The translations under genes were made by a program, and so were the position numbers. The notes under the pieces are model-generated. The model did not search any database. It had not been told where the DNA came from and worked only from the letters and a program-made list of their open reading frames with translations. DNA of 64,000 bases from CAVRZJ01 sp964594125 (GTDB lineage Bacteria; Acidobacteriota; Thermoanaerobaculia; Thermoanaerobaculales; Thermoanaerobaculaceae), in the NCBI GenBank assembly GCA_964594125.1, contig CAZQLL010000017.1:29766-93765 (forward strand), written 5' to 3'. Each line of letters begins with the position of its first letter. Position 1 is the first letter of the stretch. This document shows, piece after piece, positions 43,069 through 51,430 of the stretch.

Positions 43069-44883
43069 ATGGTGCTCCTATCGGTTGAGTCGGAAGGCGG
43101 AGCGGTTCTGACGTACCGGCTCGGCAAGTCGCAAATCTCCGTCGGGTCGTCGAGCCGGAACGACATCGTGGTGCGCTCCCCCGGTGTCGGCGAGCGGCAC
43201 CTCGCCATTCACCGCAACGGCGAGGTGTTCACCTTCGTGACGGTCGACCGGCAGATGGTCGTTCTCAACGGCGAGCGGCGGGCGCGCGGCGTGCTCAGCC
43301 CGGGCGACAAGCTGCGCATGGGCGCCATCACGCTCATCTTCCGCGGCGCCGAGGCGGGGGCCGAACTCGCCGAGGAGACCGTGCGACCCGCGGCCGTGCC
43401 GGCGCCGCCAGCCGCGCGCGAGGACGCCGAGCCGGTGGCCTTCCGCAACGACCCCGCCGGTTTCGCCGAGGCGCGCGCCGCGCTTGCGAGCCTGTTCTCC
43501 CGTCCCGGCGCCGACCGCCTGCAACGGGTCGTCGCCTTGCTGCGCGAGGCGCTCCCCGACGCCGAGGTGGCGATCGTCGCGCCGGGCGAGGGCGAGATAC
43601 CCGTGGCGCTCGCCTCGGTGTGGACCGGCGACCTGCCGCGGCTGCCGCACCGGGCGTTCGTCGAGCTCGCCGCCCCCGGCCGCTATGCGGTGCTCGACGG
43701 CCCCGGCGGCGCCGTCGCGGCGGTGCCCGTCGTCACTCCGCAGCGCGAGGTGGTGGCGGTGCTCGCGGCGCGACCGCTCGGCGCGCTCGGCGACGAGGGC
43801 ATCTCGCTGCTGGGCGAGGCGAGCCGATTCCTCGCGGTCGGATGGGGCGAGGTGGAGCGCGACGACAGCGCCTTCGCGGGATGGGAGGTGGAGGCGCGGC
43901 ACCGCCTCGAGGCGCTCCTTCCGGGCAGTTCCCAGGCAATCCAGGTGCTGCGCTCGGGGATGCTCGCGGCGGCGCACAGCGGCGAACCGGTGCTCGTGTG
44001 CGGCGCCGAGGGCGCCGGGCGCACCGAGATCGCACGCCTCCTCGCGACGCTCGGACCAGTCGCCGGATGCCGCGTCACCGTCTTCGAAGGGCGCGGCGGC
44101 GATGTCGATGCGCTGCGCCAGGAGCTGTTCGGGCCGAGCGGCCGGCCGACCCTCGGCGGCGCGCTCGACGGCGCGCTCGGCCGCGCCCGCGGCGGCGTGC
44201 TGGTCATACGCAACGTCGATCGCCTGCCGATCCCGCTGCAGTCCGAGCTGGCGGCCCTGATGTCGGCGCAGCGCCGGCAGCCGCTCTCGTCGCAGTCGGT
44301 GCGCTGGGCCGTGACGTGCGGCGAGGACCCGCTCGCGCTCGTGCAGCAGGGGAAGCTGGCATCTCCGCTCTTCATGGCTTTCTCGCAGCGGCTGCTGCGC
44401 GTGCCGCGGCTCTCCGAGCGCCGCGAGGACCTGCCCCTGCTGATCGCGGCGCTGCTCCGCAAGTCGGCCGCCGACCAGCAGAAATCGGTGCGCGGCATCA
44501 CGGTCGAGTGCCTCAACGCGCTGCTCTCCGCCAGCTCCGCCGGCGAGATGGCGGAGCTCGTTGGCGAGGTGAACCGGCTGGTCGCCGCGACGCCGGACGG
44601 CGAGATGGTGCGCTGCGACCAGGCCGGGCCGGTGGCCGGCAGGTCGGCGGTCGGGGGCGTTGCGCCGGAGCTGGTGGAGGTGCTCGCCTCCGACAACCTC
44701 AAGGAGGCCATCCCGCGCATCGAGCAGCTCGTGATCGACCGCGTGATGCGGCGAACGAAGGGCAATCAGTCGAAGGCGGCGCGCACGCTCGGCATCTCGC
44801 GCGGCGCCCTGATCGCCAAGCTGAAGGAGTATGGGGTGCCCGACTACCGCTTCCTGCGGCGGCGCCGCGGCGGCACGCTCTGA
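43069..44883 (+). CDS. FHA-GAF-AAA-Fis protein: degenerate sigma-54 activator-like regulator
   Basis: 604 aa. FHA domain (1-92: V-G-S-S-S-R-N-D-I-V-V and V-L-N-G-E-R) binds phospho-threonine partners. A GAF-like region (about 125-265) is followed by an AAA module (about 290-500) resembling bacterial enhancer-binding proteins, and by a Fis-type HTH (about 548-595: R-T-K-G-N-Q-S-K-A-A-R-T-L-G-I-S). The Walker-A site reads G-A-E-G-A-G-R-T-E (Lys replaced by Arg) and the GAFTGA loop is missing, so it probably does not activate sigma-54. It may act as a repressor or a regulator that reads a Ser/Thr kinase signal. No kinase is next to it. Confidence 0.83.
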   Translation: MVLLSVESEGGAVLTYRLGKSQISVGSSSRNDIVVRSPGVGERHLAIHRNGEVFTFVTVDRQMVVLNGERRARGVLSPGDKLRMGAITLIFRGAEAGAELAEETVRPAAVPAPPAAREDAEPVAFRNDPAGFAEARAALASLFSRPGADRLQRVVALLREALPDAEVAIVAPGEGEIPVALASVWTGDLPRLPHRAFVELAAPGRYAVLDGPGGAVAAVPVVTPQREVVAVLAARPLGALGDEGISLLGEASRFLAVGWGEVERDDSAFAGWEVEARHRLEALLPGSSQAIQVLRSGMLAAAHSGEPVLVCGAEGAGRTEIARLLATLGPVAGCRVTVFEGRGGDVDALRQELFGPSGRPTLGGALDGALGRARGGVLVIRNVDRLPIPLQSELAALMSAQRRQPLSSQSVRWAVTCGEDPLALVQQGKLASPLFMAFSQRLLRVPRLSERREDLPLLIAALLRKSAADQQKSVRGITVECLNALLSASSAGEMAELVGEVNRLVAATPDGEMVRCDQAGPVAGRSAVGGVAPELVEVLASDNLKEAIPRIEQLVIDRVMRRTKGNQSKAARTLGISRGALIAKLKEYGVPDYRFLRRRRGGTL

Positions 44884-44983
44884 CCTCGACGCCGGACCGC
44901 GCCGACTGGCTGTTTCCTCTTGGAGGGGAGGTTCTGCGACCTCCCGCCGCCCGCGACGTTTGAGTCGCGGGCTTCACCCCACA

Positions 44984-45012
44984 GCGCCGGCGGCCCCGCC
45001 GGGCCGCCGGTG
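44984..45012 (+). repeat. Dispersed repeat, copy 6 (palindromic core)
   Basis: CCGGCGGCCC (44987-44996), loop CGCC, GGGCCGCCGG (45001-45010) form a perfect 10-bp stem of the repeat core. It lies between the convergent FHA regulator and cdd and overlaps the end of cdd only at its edge; it could terminate both transcripts. Confidence 0.55.
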
Positions 45013-45014
45013 GT

Positions 45015-45416
45015 CTACTCGGCCCGGAACGTGAAAGCGGCCGGGAGCAGCTCGGAGAGCAGCAGGCGCCGGTGGCCGGGGGTGGCCGCGGAGGCGAGCA
45101 GCACCGGCATCGCGGGCGCGAACTCCGCGAGCACTTGGCGGCAGGCCCCGCACGGGACGATGTCCGAGGGGTCGGCGACGACCGCGACGGCAACGGGGCG
45201 GGCGCCCGCGACGACGGCGGCTGCGACGGCGTTGCGCTCGGCGCACACGGTGAGCCCGAACGAGCTGTTCTCGACGTTACAGCCGAGGAAGACGCGGCCG
45301 TCCTCCGCCAGCACGGCCGCGCCGACGGGGAAGCGCGAGTAGGGGGCGTAGGCGCGCTGTTGAGCGGCGCGCGCGCACTCGACGAGGCGGTCGGCGGTGG
45401 CGGGTGCCAGTTCCAT
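45015..45416 (-). CDS. cdd: Cytidine deaminase
   Basis: 133 aa, the size of tetrameric bacterial CDAs. It deaminates cytidine and deoxycytidine in pyrimidine salvage. Zinc and catalytic residues: C-A-E-R-N-A (catalytic Glu) and P-C-G-A-C-R-Q; the substrate-binding V-E-N-S-S-F is just before. The N-terminus Y-A-P-Y-S-R-F-P-V-G-A is canonical. A TAGCCT box sits about 8 nt upstream of the ATG. Genes on both sides are not nucleotide enzymes. Confidence 0.95.
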   Translation of the reverse strand: MELAPATADRLVECARAAQQRAYAPYSRFPVGAAVLAEDGRVFLGCNVENSSFGLTVCAERNAVAAAVVAGARPVAVAVVADPSDIVPCGACRQVLAEFAPAMPVLLASAATPGHRRLLLSELLPAAFTFRAE

Positions 45417-45454
45417 GCGGGCAGGCTACCGCAACCGGCCGCCACGCGCGAGCG

Positions 45455-45530
45455 CTCGCCGCCGGCGGCCCTGCCGGGCCACCGGGGCGCTGCCGCTCCC
45501 GAGACTCCGGGCGCACCGTGACGGCTTCCG
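45455..45530 (+). repeat. Dispersed palindromic repeat, copy 7
   Basis: CCGGCGGCCC, TGCC, GGGCCACCGG (45462-45485), then GCGCTGCCGCTCCCGAGACT and CCGGGCGCACCGTGACGGCT. It aligns with the whole reference copy at 15018-15095 with about one difference per seven bases. It lies between cdd and dsbD (both minus). Confidence 0.6.
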
Positions 45531-45541
45531 GATGGAGTCGG

Positions 45542-47290
45542 TCAGGGCGCGGTGACGCGGTCGAGGCGGGCGAGGAACTCGCCCGGCGCCTCGAACCCAG
45601 AAAGACGCGTGTCGGCAACCTCCCGGCCGCGGTTGTAGAAGACCACCGTGGGCACGCCGAGCGCCTGATAGCGCTCGCGTACGGCTGCATTCTCGCGGGT
45701 GCTGCGCGTGAGGTCCACCTTGAAACGGGCGAACGAGGCCAGCCGCGCCGCCACCTCGGGGTGCGAGAACGTCTTCTCGTCGAGCTCCTTGCAGGGTATG
45801 CACCAGTCCGCGTAGAAGTCCAGCACGACGGGCCGCCCGGAGGCGACCGCCGCCTGGACGGCCGACTCCTCGAAGGGCTGCCACGCCAGGCCACCGCCTT
45901 CGGCGCGGCCGCCGCTCGGGAGGCCGAGCAGGCCAGCCGCGAGGATGCCGGCGCTCGCCAGGCGCATGAAGCGGTCGACGGCGGGGAGGTCGTGCCCGGG
46001 GCGGGCGAGCACGAGCAGGTAGAGCCCGCCGGCGATGCGGGCGATCGCCTCGACGAGGTCGCCGTGGCCGCCGGGGACGAACGGCTTGACGAAATACACC
46101 GCGAGGATGAGCAGCAGCACGCCGAAGAGCTGGCGCACGCCGATCATCCAGACGCCCGCGTTGGGCAGCTTCTCGATCAGGCGTGTCGACGACGCGAGGA
46201 CGACGTAGGGGAGCGCGAGCCCGAGCGCAAGGGTGAAGAACATCGCGAAGCCGTAGAGCGGGTCGCCCTTCCGGCCCACCAGCGTGAGCAGTCCGAGCAC
46301 GAACGGGCCGATGCACGGCGCCGCGACGACGCCGGCGACCAGCCCCATGACGAGCGCGCCGACATGCCCCTGACGGCCGCCCGAGACCCGCGTCGCCCAC
46401 TGCGGCACGGTCAGCTCCCACGCTCCGAACATCGAGGCCGCGAGGGCGACGAGCAACGCGGCGAGGGCGCCGATGACCCACGGCGACTGCAGGGCGGCGC
46501 CGAATAGGCCGCCGGTGAGCGCCGCGGCGACGCCGAGGGAGGAGTAGGTGGCGACCATCCCGAGCGCATACGAGGTCGCGAGCAGCCAGCCGCGGGTGCT
46601 CTTCTGGGCGAGAAAGAACCCGATGGTGATCTGGATGAGAGGGAAGACGCACGGCGTCAGGTTGAGTGCCAGCCCGCCGAGGAAAACCAGCACGAGCTGC
46701 AGCCACAGGCTGCCGGAGATGAAGCGCTGCGAGAGCCCGGGCGACGCCGCGCCGGCAGCGCCGCCGCCTTCGGTCCCGCCCGCCGAGGCCGCCTCGGCGC
46801 GGGCGTAGTCGGCGGCGATCACGCCGGCCACCGTGAAGGCGACCCGCTCGGGCGCGAGGCACTGCCGGTCATTGCACGCCTGCGCCTCGACGAACCCGCT
46901 GATCCCGCTCGCCGGCACGCCGGCGGGGCCGGCCTTGACGCGGATGCGGACGGCGAAGACACCCTCGTGGACGGCGATCGGCGCCTCGCTGAATGACAGG
47001 TTGGCGAGCTCGTGCGGCGGGAATTCCGGGGCCTCGGCCGTCCACCCCGGCGGGAGCTCGAGCGCGACGCGCGTGGGGATCAGGAACTCGTCGAGCGGCG
47101 CGCTCGAGTTGACGTGCCACCCGCGGTCGACGGTCACGGTGACGACCACGGTGGCGTGGCTTCCCGGCGCCGGCGTCGCCCCCTCCCACGCCGCCTCCAC
47201 ACTGAACACGACGTCCTGCGCGCCGGCCGGGAGAGCCGCCGCCAGCGCACAGAAGAGCGAGAGGAGAGCGATCCGACCACCGCGCCGCAT
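45542..47290 (-). CDS. dsbD: Thiol:disulfide interchange protein DsbD
   Basis: 582 aa with three parts. A signal peptide (1-24) and an N-terminal immunoglobulin-like domain carry a cysteine pair (A-C-N-D-R-Q-C). Eight membrane helices (about 170-430) contain the redox cysteines of L-N-L-T-P-C-V-F-P and V-A-A-P-C-I-G-P. The C-terminal thioredoxin-like domain has F-Y-A-D-W-C-I-P-C-K. DsbD moves electrons from cytoplasmic thioredoxin to periplasmic thiol enzymes. It diverges from the tetraheme cytochrome gene, whose haem-binding cysteines need reduction, and could supply the putative Sec thioredoxin-like lipoprotein (inference). GGAGG precedes ATG 47290. Confidence 0.94.
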   Translation of the reverse strand: MRRGGRIALLSLFCALAAALPAGAQDVVFSVEAAWEGATPAPGSHATVVVTVTVDRGWHVNSSAPLDEFLIPTRVALELPPGWTAEAPEFPPHELANLSFSEAPIAVHEGVFAVRIRVKAGPAGVPASGISGFVEAQACNDRQCLAPERVAFTVAGVIAADYARAEAASAGGTEGGGAAGAASPGLSQRFISGSLWLQLVLVFLGGLALNLTPCVFPLIQITIGFFLAQKSTRGWLLATSYALGMVATYSSLGVAAALTGGLFGAALQSPWVIGALAALLVALAASMFGAWELTVPQWATRVSGGRQGHVGALVMGLVAGVVAAPCIGPFVLGLLTLVGRKGDPLYGFAMFFTLALGLALPYVVLASSTRLIEKLPNAGVWMIGVRQLFGVLLLILAVYFVKPFVPGGHGDLVEAIARIAGGLYLLVLARPGHDLPAVDRFMRLASAGILAAGLLGLPSGGRAEGGGLAWQPFEESAVQAAVASGRPVVLDFYADWCIPCKELDEKTFSHPEVAARLASFARFKVDLTRSTRENAAVRERYQALGVPTVVFYNRGREVADTRLSGFEAPGEFLARLDRVTAP

Positions 47291-47301
47291 GGGTCCTCCG
47301 A

Positions 47302-47318
47302 ATCACCGGTCTTCCCGG
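47302..47318 (-). promoter_or_regulatory. Hairpin in the dsbD leader
   Basis: CACCGG, TCTTC, CCGGTG form a 6-bp stem 11 nt upstream of the dsbD start. It might influence translation. The larger 47291-47743 stretch shows no convincing gene; one open frame at 47352-47699 lacks homology and a ribosome site. Confidence 0.35.
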
Positions 47319-47720
47319 TGACGGCCGCATTGTGCCGTAAACATCGCTACGTTGGCTATGTCCGATCGATCAGGCTCTTCGGGAGGGCTCCGGCTGCTCG
47401 GCGTCCGGCGGATGCCGATACCGAAGGCGCCGCGCCCGCGGGACGTCGCCGACGTGCGCGGCCAGATCCGCTGCAGCCCCGAGGTGGCTGACGCGCCGCA
47501 GGCGATGGGTCGTCGCACCGTCGCCGAGAAGCTCGACTGCCTCGTGCTGGCATGGCGAACTGCGATCATGCATGGTCGCCACTGGCTTGCTGCTGCCGTT
47601 CCCCGCGCGCTCCCGGCGGTGGGGAGCGACGGCGGCGACCGCGGCGCGGCTCGGCACGCCGGCGGCCGGCATCGTCACGATGGCATCGGCGGCGGGTGAC
47701 CGCGGCTCTGCGGGACGGGT

Positions 47721-47749
47721 TTGCGTCACGGAGCCGTCGGGGGTACGAT
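47721..47749 (+). promoter_or_regulatory. Promoter TTGCGT-17-TACGAT of the tetraheme cytochrome
   Basis: TTGCGT (47721-47726), 17-bp spacer, TACGAT (47744-47749), 39 nt before the ATG, with GGGAGGGA as ribosome site. One of the few two-box promoters in the window. Confidence 0.6.
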
Positions 47750-47788
47750 GGTTGCGGCCGCCGCAACGGCCGGCCGTGGGAGGGAAGA

Positions 47789-48241
47789 ATGAAGCGTACG
47801 CTCCTCGTCATCGCGGTGGTGGTGGGCTTCGCGGCGCTGGCCGCCCGCTCGGCCGACGCTGCGCCGACCTACATCGGCGCTGACAAGTGCAAGATGTGCC
47901 ACAAGATCCAGCATTCGTCGTGGCTCGAGACGAAGCACGCCAAGGCGACCGAAAATGCCAAGAACGCGAAGGACATGAAGTACGAGGCGGCGTGCCTGAC
48001 CTGCCACGCGACCAACAAGGACGAGGCGATGGCCGGCGTGCAGTGCGAGGCGTGCCACGGGCCGGGCTCGGACTACAAGAGCATCCAGGTGATGAAGGAC
48101 CGCGAGAAGGCCGTTGCCGCAGGTCTGATCGTCCCGACGCAGGCCACCTGCAACGGCTGTCATGACGGCAAGGACCACCACAAGACGGTCACGTTCGACA
48201 AGGAGATCGTCCACAAGCACAAGACCGACGCGGCCAAGTAG
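47789..48241 (+). CDS. Tetraheme cytochrome c (c554-like family)
   Basis: 150 aa. Signal peptide residues 1-25 (A-R-S-A-D-A-A). Four haem-binding C-x-x-C-H motifs at 34-38 (C-K-M-C-H), 69-73 (C-L-T-C-H), 86-90 (C-E-A-C-H) and 121-125 (C-N-G-C-H), with several lone histidines as possible sixth ligands. The C-x-x-C-H-G-P-G-S segment is shared with cytochrome c554-like carriers. It is a periplasmic electron carrier for anaerobic or microaerobic respiration; the partner is unknown. It diverges from dsbD, and ends before a double hairpin. Confidence 0.9.
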   Translation: MKRTLLVIAVVVGFAALAARSADAAPTYIGADKCKMCHKIQHSSWLETKHAKATENAKNAKDMKYEAACLTCHATNKDEAMAGVQCEACHGPGSDYKSIQVMKDREKAVAAGLIVPTQATCNGCHDGKDHHKTVTFDKEIVHKHKTDAAK

Positions 48242-48252
48242 ACGGCCGGGTC

Positions 48253-48412
48253 CGGCGCATGCGCCGGGCTGACCGCACGCGGAAGCGGTGCAGGCGCACG
48301 GGAGGGCCGGCGTTGTCGCCGGCCCGTCGCCGCCGGGCGAGGGCGCCCACGCCTGTACCTCGCGCCCCGGCGTCCCCGAGGCACGCCGACACCCCGCCCC
48401 GCGAGCGGGGCG
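48253..48412. terminator. Tandem GC hairpins between cytochrome and PilZ genes
   Basis: CCGGCGCATGCGCCGG near 48253 is a perfect palindrome. GGGCCGGCG (48304-48312), TTGT, CGCCGGCCC (48317-48325) is a 9-bp stem; CGCCCCGC, GA, GCGGGGCG (48395-48412) is an 8-bp stem. The genes on either side converge here, so bidirectional termination is likely. Confidence 0.55.
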
Positions 48413-48481
48413 CCATGTGCGGTTCGCCGCCGGCCCTCACTCCGGCCCCCGGCTTGCGGTGCACGGCGCTGCCGGCGGAGA

Positions 48482-49189
48482 TCAGGTGGATTCGCCGAGC
48501 CGCGAGGCGAGCCAGTGTCGCAGGCGGTCCCCGGCGTCGCCGTCGAAGTCGAGGAAACGCAGCCCGAGCCCGGGTGGGCGGTCCGCGCCGCTGCCGACCT
48601 GGCGGGCGATCTCGGCCGTGCCGCGGATCGGCTCGACCAACCCCGGCAGCGAGACCTCGAACCTCACCTGCGCGCCCGGCGGCACCGCCATCTCGGTCCG
48701 GACGAACACGCCGGTCGCGGAGATGTCCTCGGTCTGGCACATGGCGATCCTCTCGTCCTTGCCGGTGCGCGCGCGGAAGCGGACAACCGACTTGACCGGT
48801 ACGCGCGGCGGCGCCTCGACGAGCTCGACGACGGCGCGTGCGAGCGCGGCGGCGCCGGCAGCGGGATCGAGCACGCGGTTGACGCCGCTGCCGAGCAGGA
48901 CCTTCGCGGCGCCTGCGACCGGTCCCGATGCGAGCGCGACGACGACCGCCGTACGGCTGGCGGCGCCGGGGCGCCGGACGCCGCGCACGAACTCCCTGGT
49001 CCCGGTATCGAGCCCGGCGAGCGCCACGACGATCACGTCGAACGGCAGTGCGGCGGCGAGGCTCAGGGCCTCCGCGGCGCTCGCAACCGTCTCCGAGTAG
49101 TAACCGCGGCCGCGCAGGCTCGCGTCGAGGCCGGCCGGCAGCGACTCCGCCGCGGCCACCACGAGTACGCTGCGCGCGTGCGTGCTCAC
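48482..49189 (-). CDS. PilZ-domain protein with degenerate receiver-like N-terminus
   Basis: 235 aa from GTG 49189. Residues 5-125 follow a receiver fold (S-V-L-V-V-A-A-A, F-D-V-I-V-V-A-L-A-G) but the phospho-acceptor aspartate is replaced (A-L-A-G instead of D-x-x-P). Residues 130-230 are PilZ: R-F-R-A-R-T-G with the R-x-x-x-R c-di-GMP-binding arginines, D-I-S-A-T-G-V-F-V, and G-L-G-L-R-F-L-D-F at the end. It probably reads c-di-GMP, or acts as a phosphorylation-independent signalling protein. Same-strand exonuclease gene upstream, 28 bp apart. Confidence 0.78.
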   Translation of the reverse strand: MSTHARSVLVVAAAESLPAGLDASLRGRGYYSETVASAAEALSLAAALPFDVIVVALAGLDTGTREFVRGVRRPGAASRTAVVVALASGPVAGAAKVLLGSGVNRVLDPAAGAAALARAVVELVEAPPRVPVKSVVRFRARTGKDERIAMCQTEDISATGVFVRTEMAVPPGAQVRFEVSLPGLVEPIRGTAEIARQVGSGADRPPGLGLRFLDFDGDAGDRLRHWLASRLGEST

Positions 49190-49217
49190 GGGTCGGTTCT
49201 CGCGCGCTCCGCCGGCT

Positions 49218-49826
49218 TCACCAGCTCACTTCGACCGTGATCGGGCCGCCGGAGTAGCGCGAAACCAGCACGTTGCGGTTGCGCTTTCCGTAGAGGTAGA
49301 CGTCGCGGGTCAGGCGGACGTCGTCGATGCAGTACCTCTCGATGAGGTCGAGCCGGCCCTCGCGGAACCAGGTCAGCGCCTGCAGGCCGTCGGCGGTCTT
49401 GGCGGCGCCGAGCGTCGCCTGGACGACCGAGTCGAGCTTCGGCCGGAACCCGAGCTTGCCGTGCAGGTCGACCATGATGTCGAGCGTGTTGATCTCGGAG
49501 AACGGCGCGTCGCGGTAGCCCTTCAGCACCTCGTAGTCGAACCCGAGGAGGTTGAACCCCACCACCAGCTCGGCGCCGAGCAGCGTCTCGATGAGGGCGT
49601 CGGCGTCGGCCTCGAAGAAGGAGAGGAAGCGGTCGGTGCGGAAGCTGTACACGACGCCGACCGACATGCCGAGCTCGCGCATCTGGGAGCGTCCGCCCAC
49701 GTCCTGGAACGACCGCTGCGTCTCGAGGTCGAAGACGAGCACATCGCGGCCGACCGGGGCCTGGCGGACGGAGTCGTCGTCGAACAGGCTGAGCTGGCCG
49801 GTCCACTGCTCGCTGCCTTTCTTCAC
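49218..49826 (-). CDS. RNase H-like DEDD-type 3'-5' exonuclease
   Basis: 202 aa from GTG 49826 (CGGAGG upstream; an ATG at 49856 would add 10 residues without a ribosome site). The DEDD exonuclease residues are visible: V-F-D-L-E-T, V-V-G-F-N-L-L-G-F-D-Y, and Y-C-I-D-D-V-R-L-T with a following Y. The family is close to YprB-like ribonuclease H proteins; substrate may be RNA or DNA. It lies upstream of the PilZ gene and divergent from the gene of unknown function at 49867. Confidence 0.78.
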   Translation of the reverse strand: MKKGSEQWTGQLSLFDDDSVRQAPVGRDVLVFDLETQRSFQDVGGRSQMRELGMSVGVVYSFRTDRFLSFFEADADALIETLLGAELVVGFNLLGFDYEVLKGYRDAPFSEINTLDIMVDLHGKLGFRPKLDSVVQATLGAAKTADGLQALTWFREGRLDLIERYCIDDVRLTRDVYLYGKRNRNVLVSRYSGGPITVEVSW

Positions 49827-49866
49827 GGGCGCCTCCGAGGGGCAGCAGTGTACCATTCGCCGCGTG

Positions 49867-50490
49867 ATGCGCCTCGATCTCGCGCCTGTCAGAACCGTGC
49901 CGCCGCGCCTCGACGACGGCGCCCCGATGTGGGCCGCGTGGATCGAGGTCGCCCTGCTGGTGAGAGCGGAGGTGCCGGCGTGGGCGTGGGCCGAGAGCGC
50001 GTGGCTCCACCGCGCGATCGCGGTGGCCGGGGAAGGCAGACCGGGAGGCACGTCGGTGCCGTTCGAGCCCGCGGCCCGCGCGGCCTCCCCGGGCGAGCCG
50101 CCGCTGGAACGCCGGGCCGGCCCGCCGCCGCGGGTCGGCCGCGAGGAGGCGCGTGCGCTGGCCGCCGCCGTGCTCGCCTCCCTGCGGCCCGAGGTCCACC
50201 GGCACGCCGAGCTCGGCCTCGTCTCACGCCTCGACGAGCCCGCCGGCGAGTTCCGCCGCCGCTGCCTCGCACCGCTGCGGGCGCTGCTGCCGGGCGGCGG
50301 CCCGCCGTCGGCCGACGCGGCGGCGCGCGTCGCGGCGCTCGTGCGCGGGATCGAGACGGTGGCGCTCGGCGCCGGCCAGCTCGCGACGGAGTACGCGCGC
50401 GTCGGCGTCGCGTGGTATCCGGTTGGGAGCGGACCGCGCCCGGCGGAGTCCGACGCGATGCTCGCCGGCGCGGCGCGGGGGCAGCGATGA
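49867..50490 (+). CDS. Protein of unknown function upstream of a CDF transporter
   Basis: 207 aa from ATG 49867; GTG 49864 directly before it is also possible. I do not recognise the family. The protein is soluble, Ala/Arg-rich, with short conserved-looking stretches L-G-L-V-S-R-L-D-E-P-A-G-E-F-R-R-R and V-A-A-L-V-R-G-I-E-T; the latter resemble pieces seen after HerA/DUF87 ATPases but no ATP site is present. It overlaps the CDF gene by 4 bp (ATGA), so it is probably expressed with it. No signal peptide or metal motif. Confidence 0.5.
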   Translation: MRLDLAPVRTVPPRLDDGAPMWAAWIEVALLVRAEVPAWAWAESAWLHRAIAVAGEGRPGGTSVPFEPAARAASPGEPPLERRAGPPPRVGREEARALAAAVLASLRPEVHRHAELGLVSRLDEPAGEFRRRCLAPLRALLPGGGPPSADAAARVAALVRGIETVALGAGQLATEYARVGVAWYPVGSGPRPAESDAMLAGAARGQR

Positions 50491-51353
50491 CAGGCGCGCG
50501 CCGCAAGATCCTCGCCGCGACGGTCGCGACCACGACCGCCGCGGCGCTCGCGCTCGCCAAGGTGATCGTCGGCGTCGTGACCGGCTCGCTGGCCGTGATC
50601 GCGTCCGCCGTCGACTCGCTGATGGACGTCGCGTGCTCCGGTCTCAACGCCGTCTTCCTGCGCATCGCCGCCAAGGGACCGGACGCCGAGCACGCCTACG
50701 GCCACGGCAAGGCGGAGGCCCTGTCCGGAGTGATCCAGGCGACGATCATCGCCATGGGCGGCGTGTGGCTGATCGCCCGCGCTGTCCGCCGGCTGCTCGC
50801 GCCGACGCCGCTCGTCAGCCCGGAGGCGGGGATTGCGGTCAGCGGCGCGGCGCTCGCCGTCTCGCTGGCGCTGGTCTGGTACCTGCGCCACGAGGCGCGG
50901 GCCGCGCAGTCGATCGCGCTGCAGGCGGACGCCTTCCACTACATCACGGACATCGCCACCAACATCGTCGCGGGGCTGGCGCTCGCCGTCTACCGGCTGC
51001 TCGGATGGCAGTGGGTCGACCCCGTCGCGTCGCTCTTGATCGCCGCCTATATCATCCACAGTGCCCTCGGCATCATGCGCGAGGCGGCGGACGAGCTGCT
51101 CGACCGCGGCCTGCCGCGCGAGGCCGAGGAGGAGCTGCGCACATTGCTGCACTCGCTGGCGCCCGAGGTGCGCGGCTACCGCGCCTTCCGCTCGCGCCGC
51201 GCCGCCGGCACGCACTTCCTCGAGCTCAACCTGCTCGTCGACCGCTCCGCCTCGTTCGAGCGCGCCCACGACCTTGCCGAGGCGGTGGCGCAGCGCATCC
51301 GCGAGCGCCACGGCGAGGGCACGCAGGTGATGGTCCACACCGATCCGGTGTAG
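50487..51353 (+). CDS. Cation diffusion facilitator (zinc/iron/manganese exporter)
   Basis: 288 aa with five or six membrane helices. The CDF metal site is visible: S-x-x-D-S-L-M-D (helix 2) and H-A-Y-G-H-G-K, then D-A-F-H-Y-I-T-D (helix 5). The C-terminal cytoplasmic domain (about 205-288) ends with H-T-D-P, as in dimerising CDF proteins. It exports Zn2+, Fe2+ or Mn2+ by proton antiport; H-x-x-x-D in helix 5 fits the Zn/Fe group. It starts in the ATGA overlap with the upstream gene. Confidence 0.92.
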   Translation: MTGARRKILAATVATTTAAALALAKVIVGVVTGSLAVIASAVDSLMDVACSGLNAVFLRIAAKGPDAEHAYGHGKAEALSGVIQATIIAMGGVWLIARAVRRLLAPTPLVSPEAGIAVSGAALAVSLALVWYLRHEARAAQSIALQADAFHYITDIATNIVAGLALAVYRLLGWQWVDPVASLLIAAYIIHSALGIMREAADELLDRGLPREAEEELRTLLHSLAPEVRGYRAFRSRRAAGTHFLELNLLVDRSASFERAHDLAEAVAQRIRERHGEGTQVMVHTDPV

Positions 51354-51430
51354 GGAGCGGGCGCCGCGCAGAGCAGGAGGAGGATCAGCAAGAAGCCAGT
51401 TCGTGGTGCGTTGACTCTCCAGGTACCCGG

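Noticed and set aside
47352..47699. Possible 115-aa gene between dsbD and the cytochrome
   Set aside because: No ribosome site, no motif, Gly/Arg/His-rich tail; more likely non-coding.
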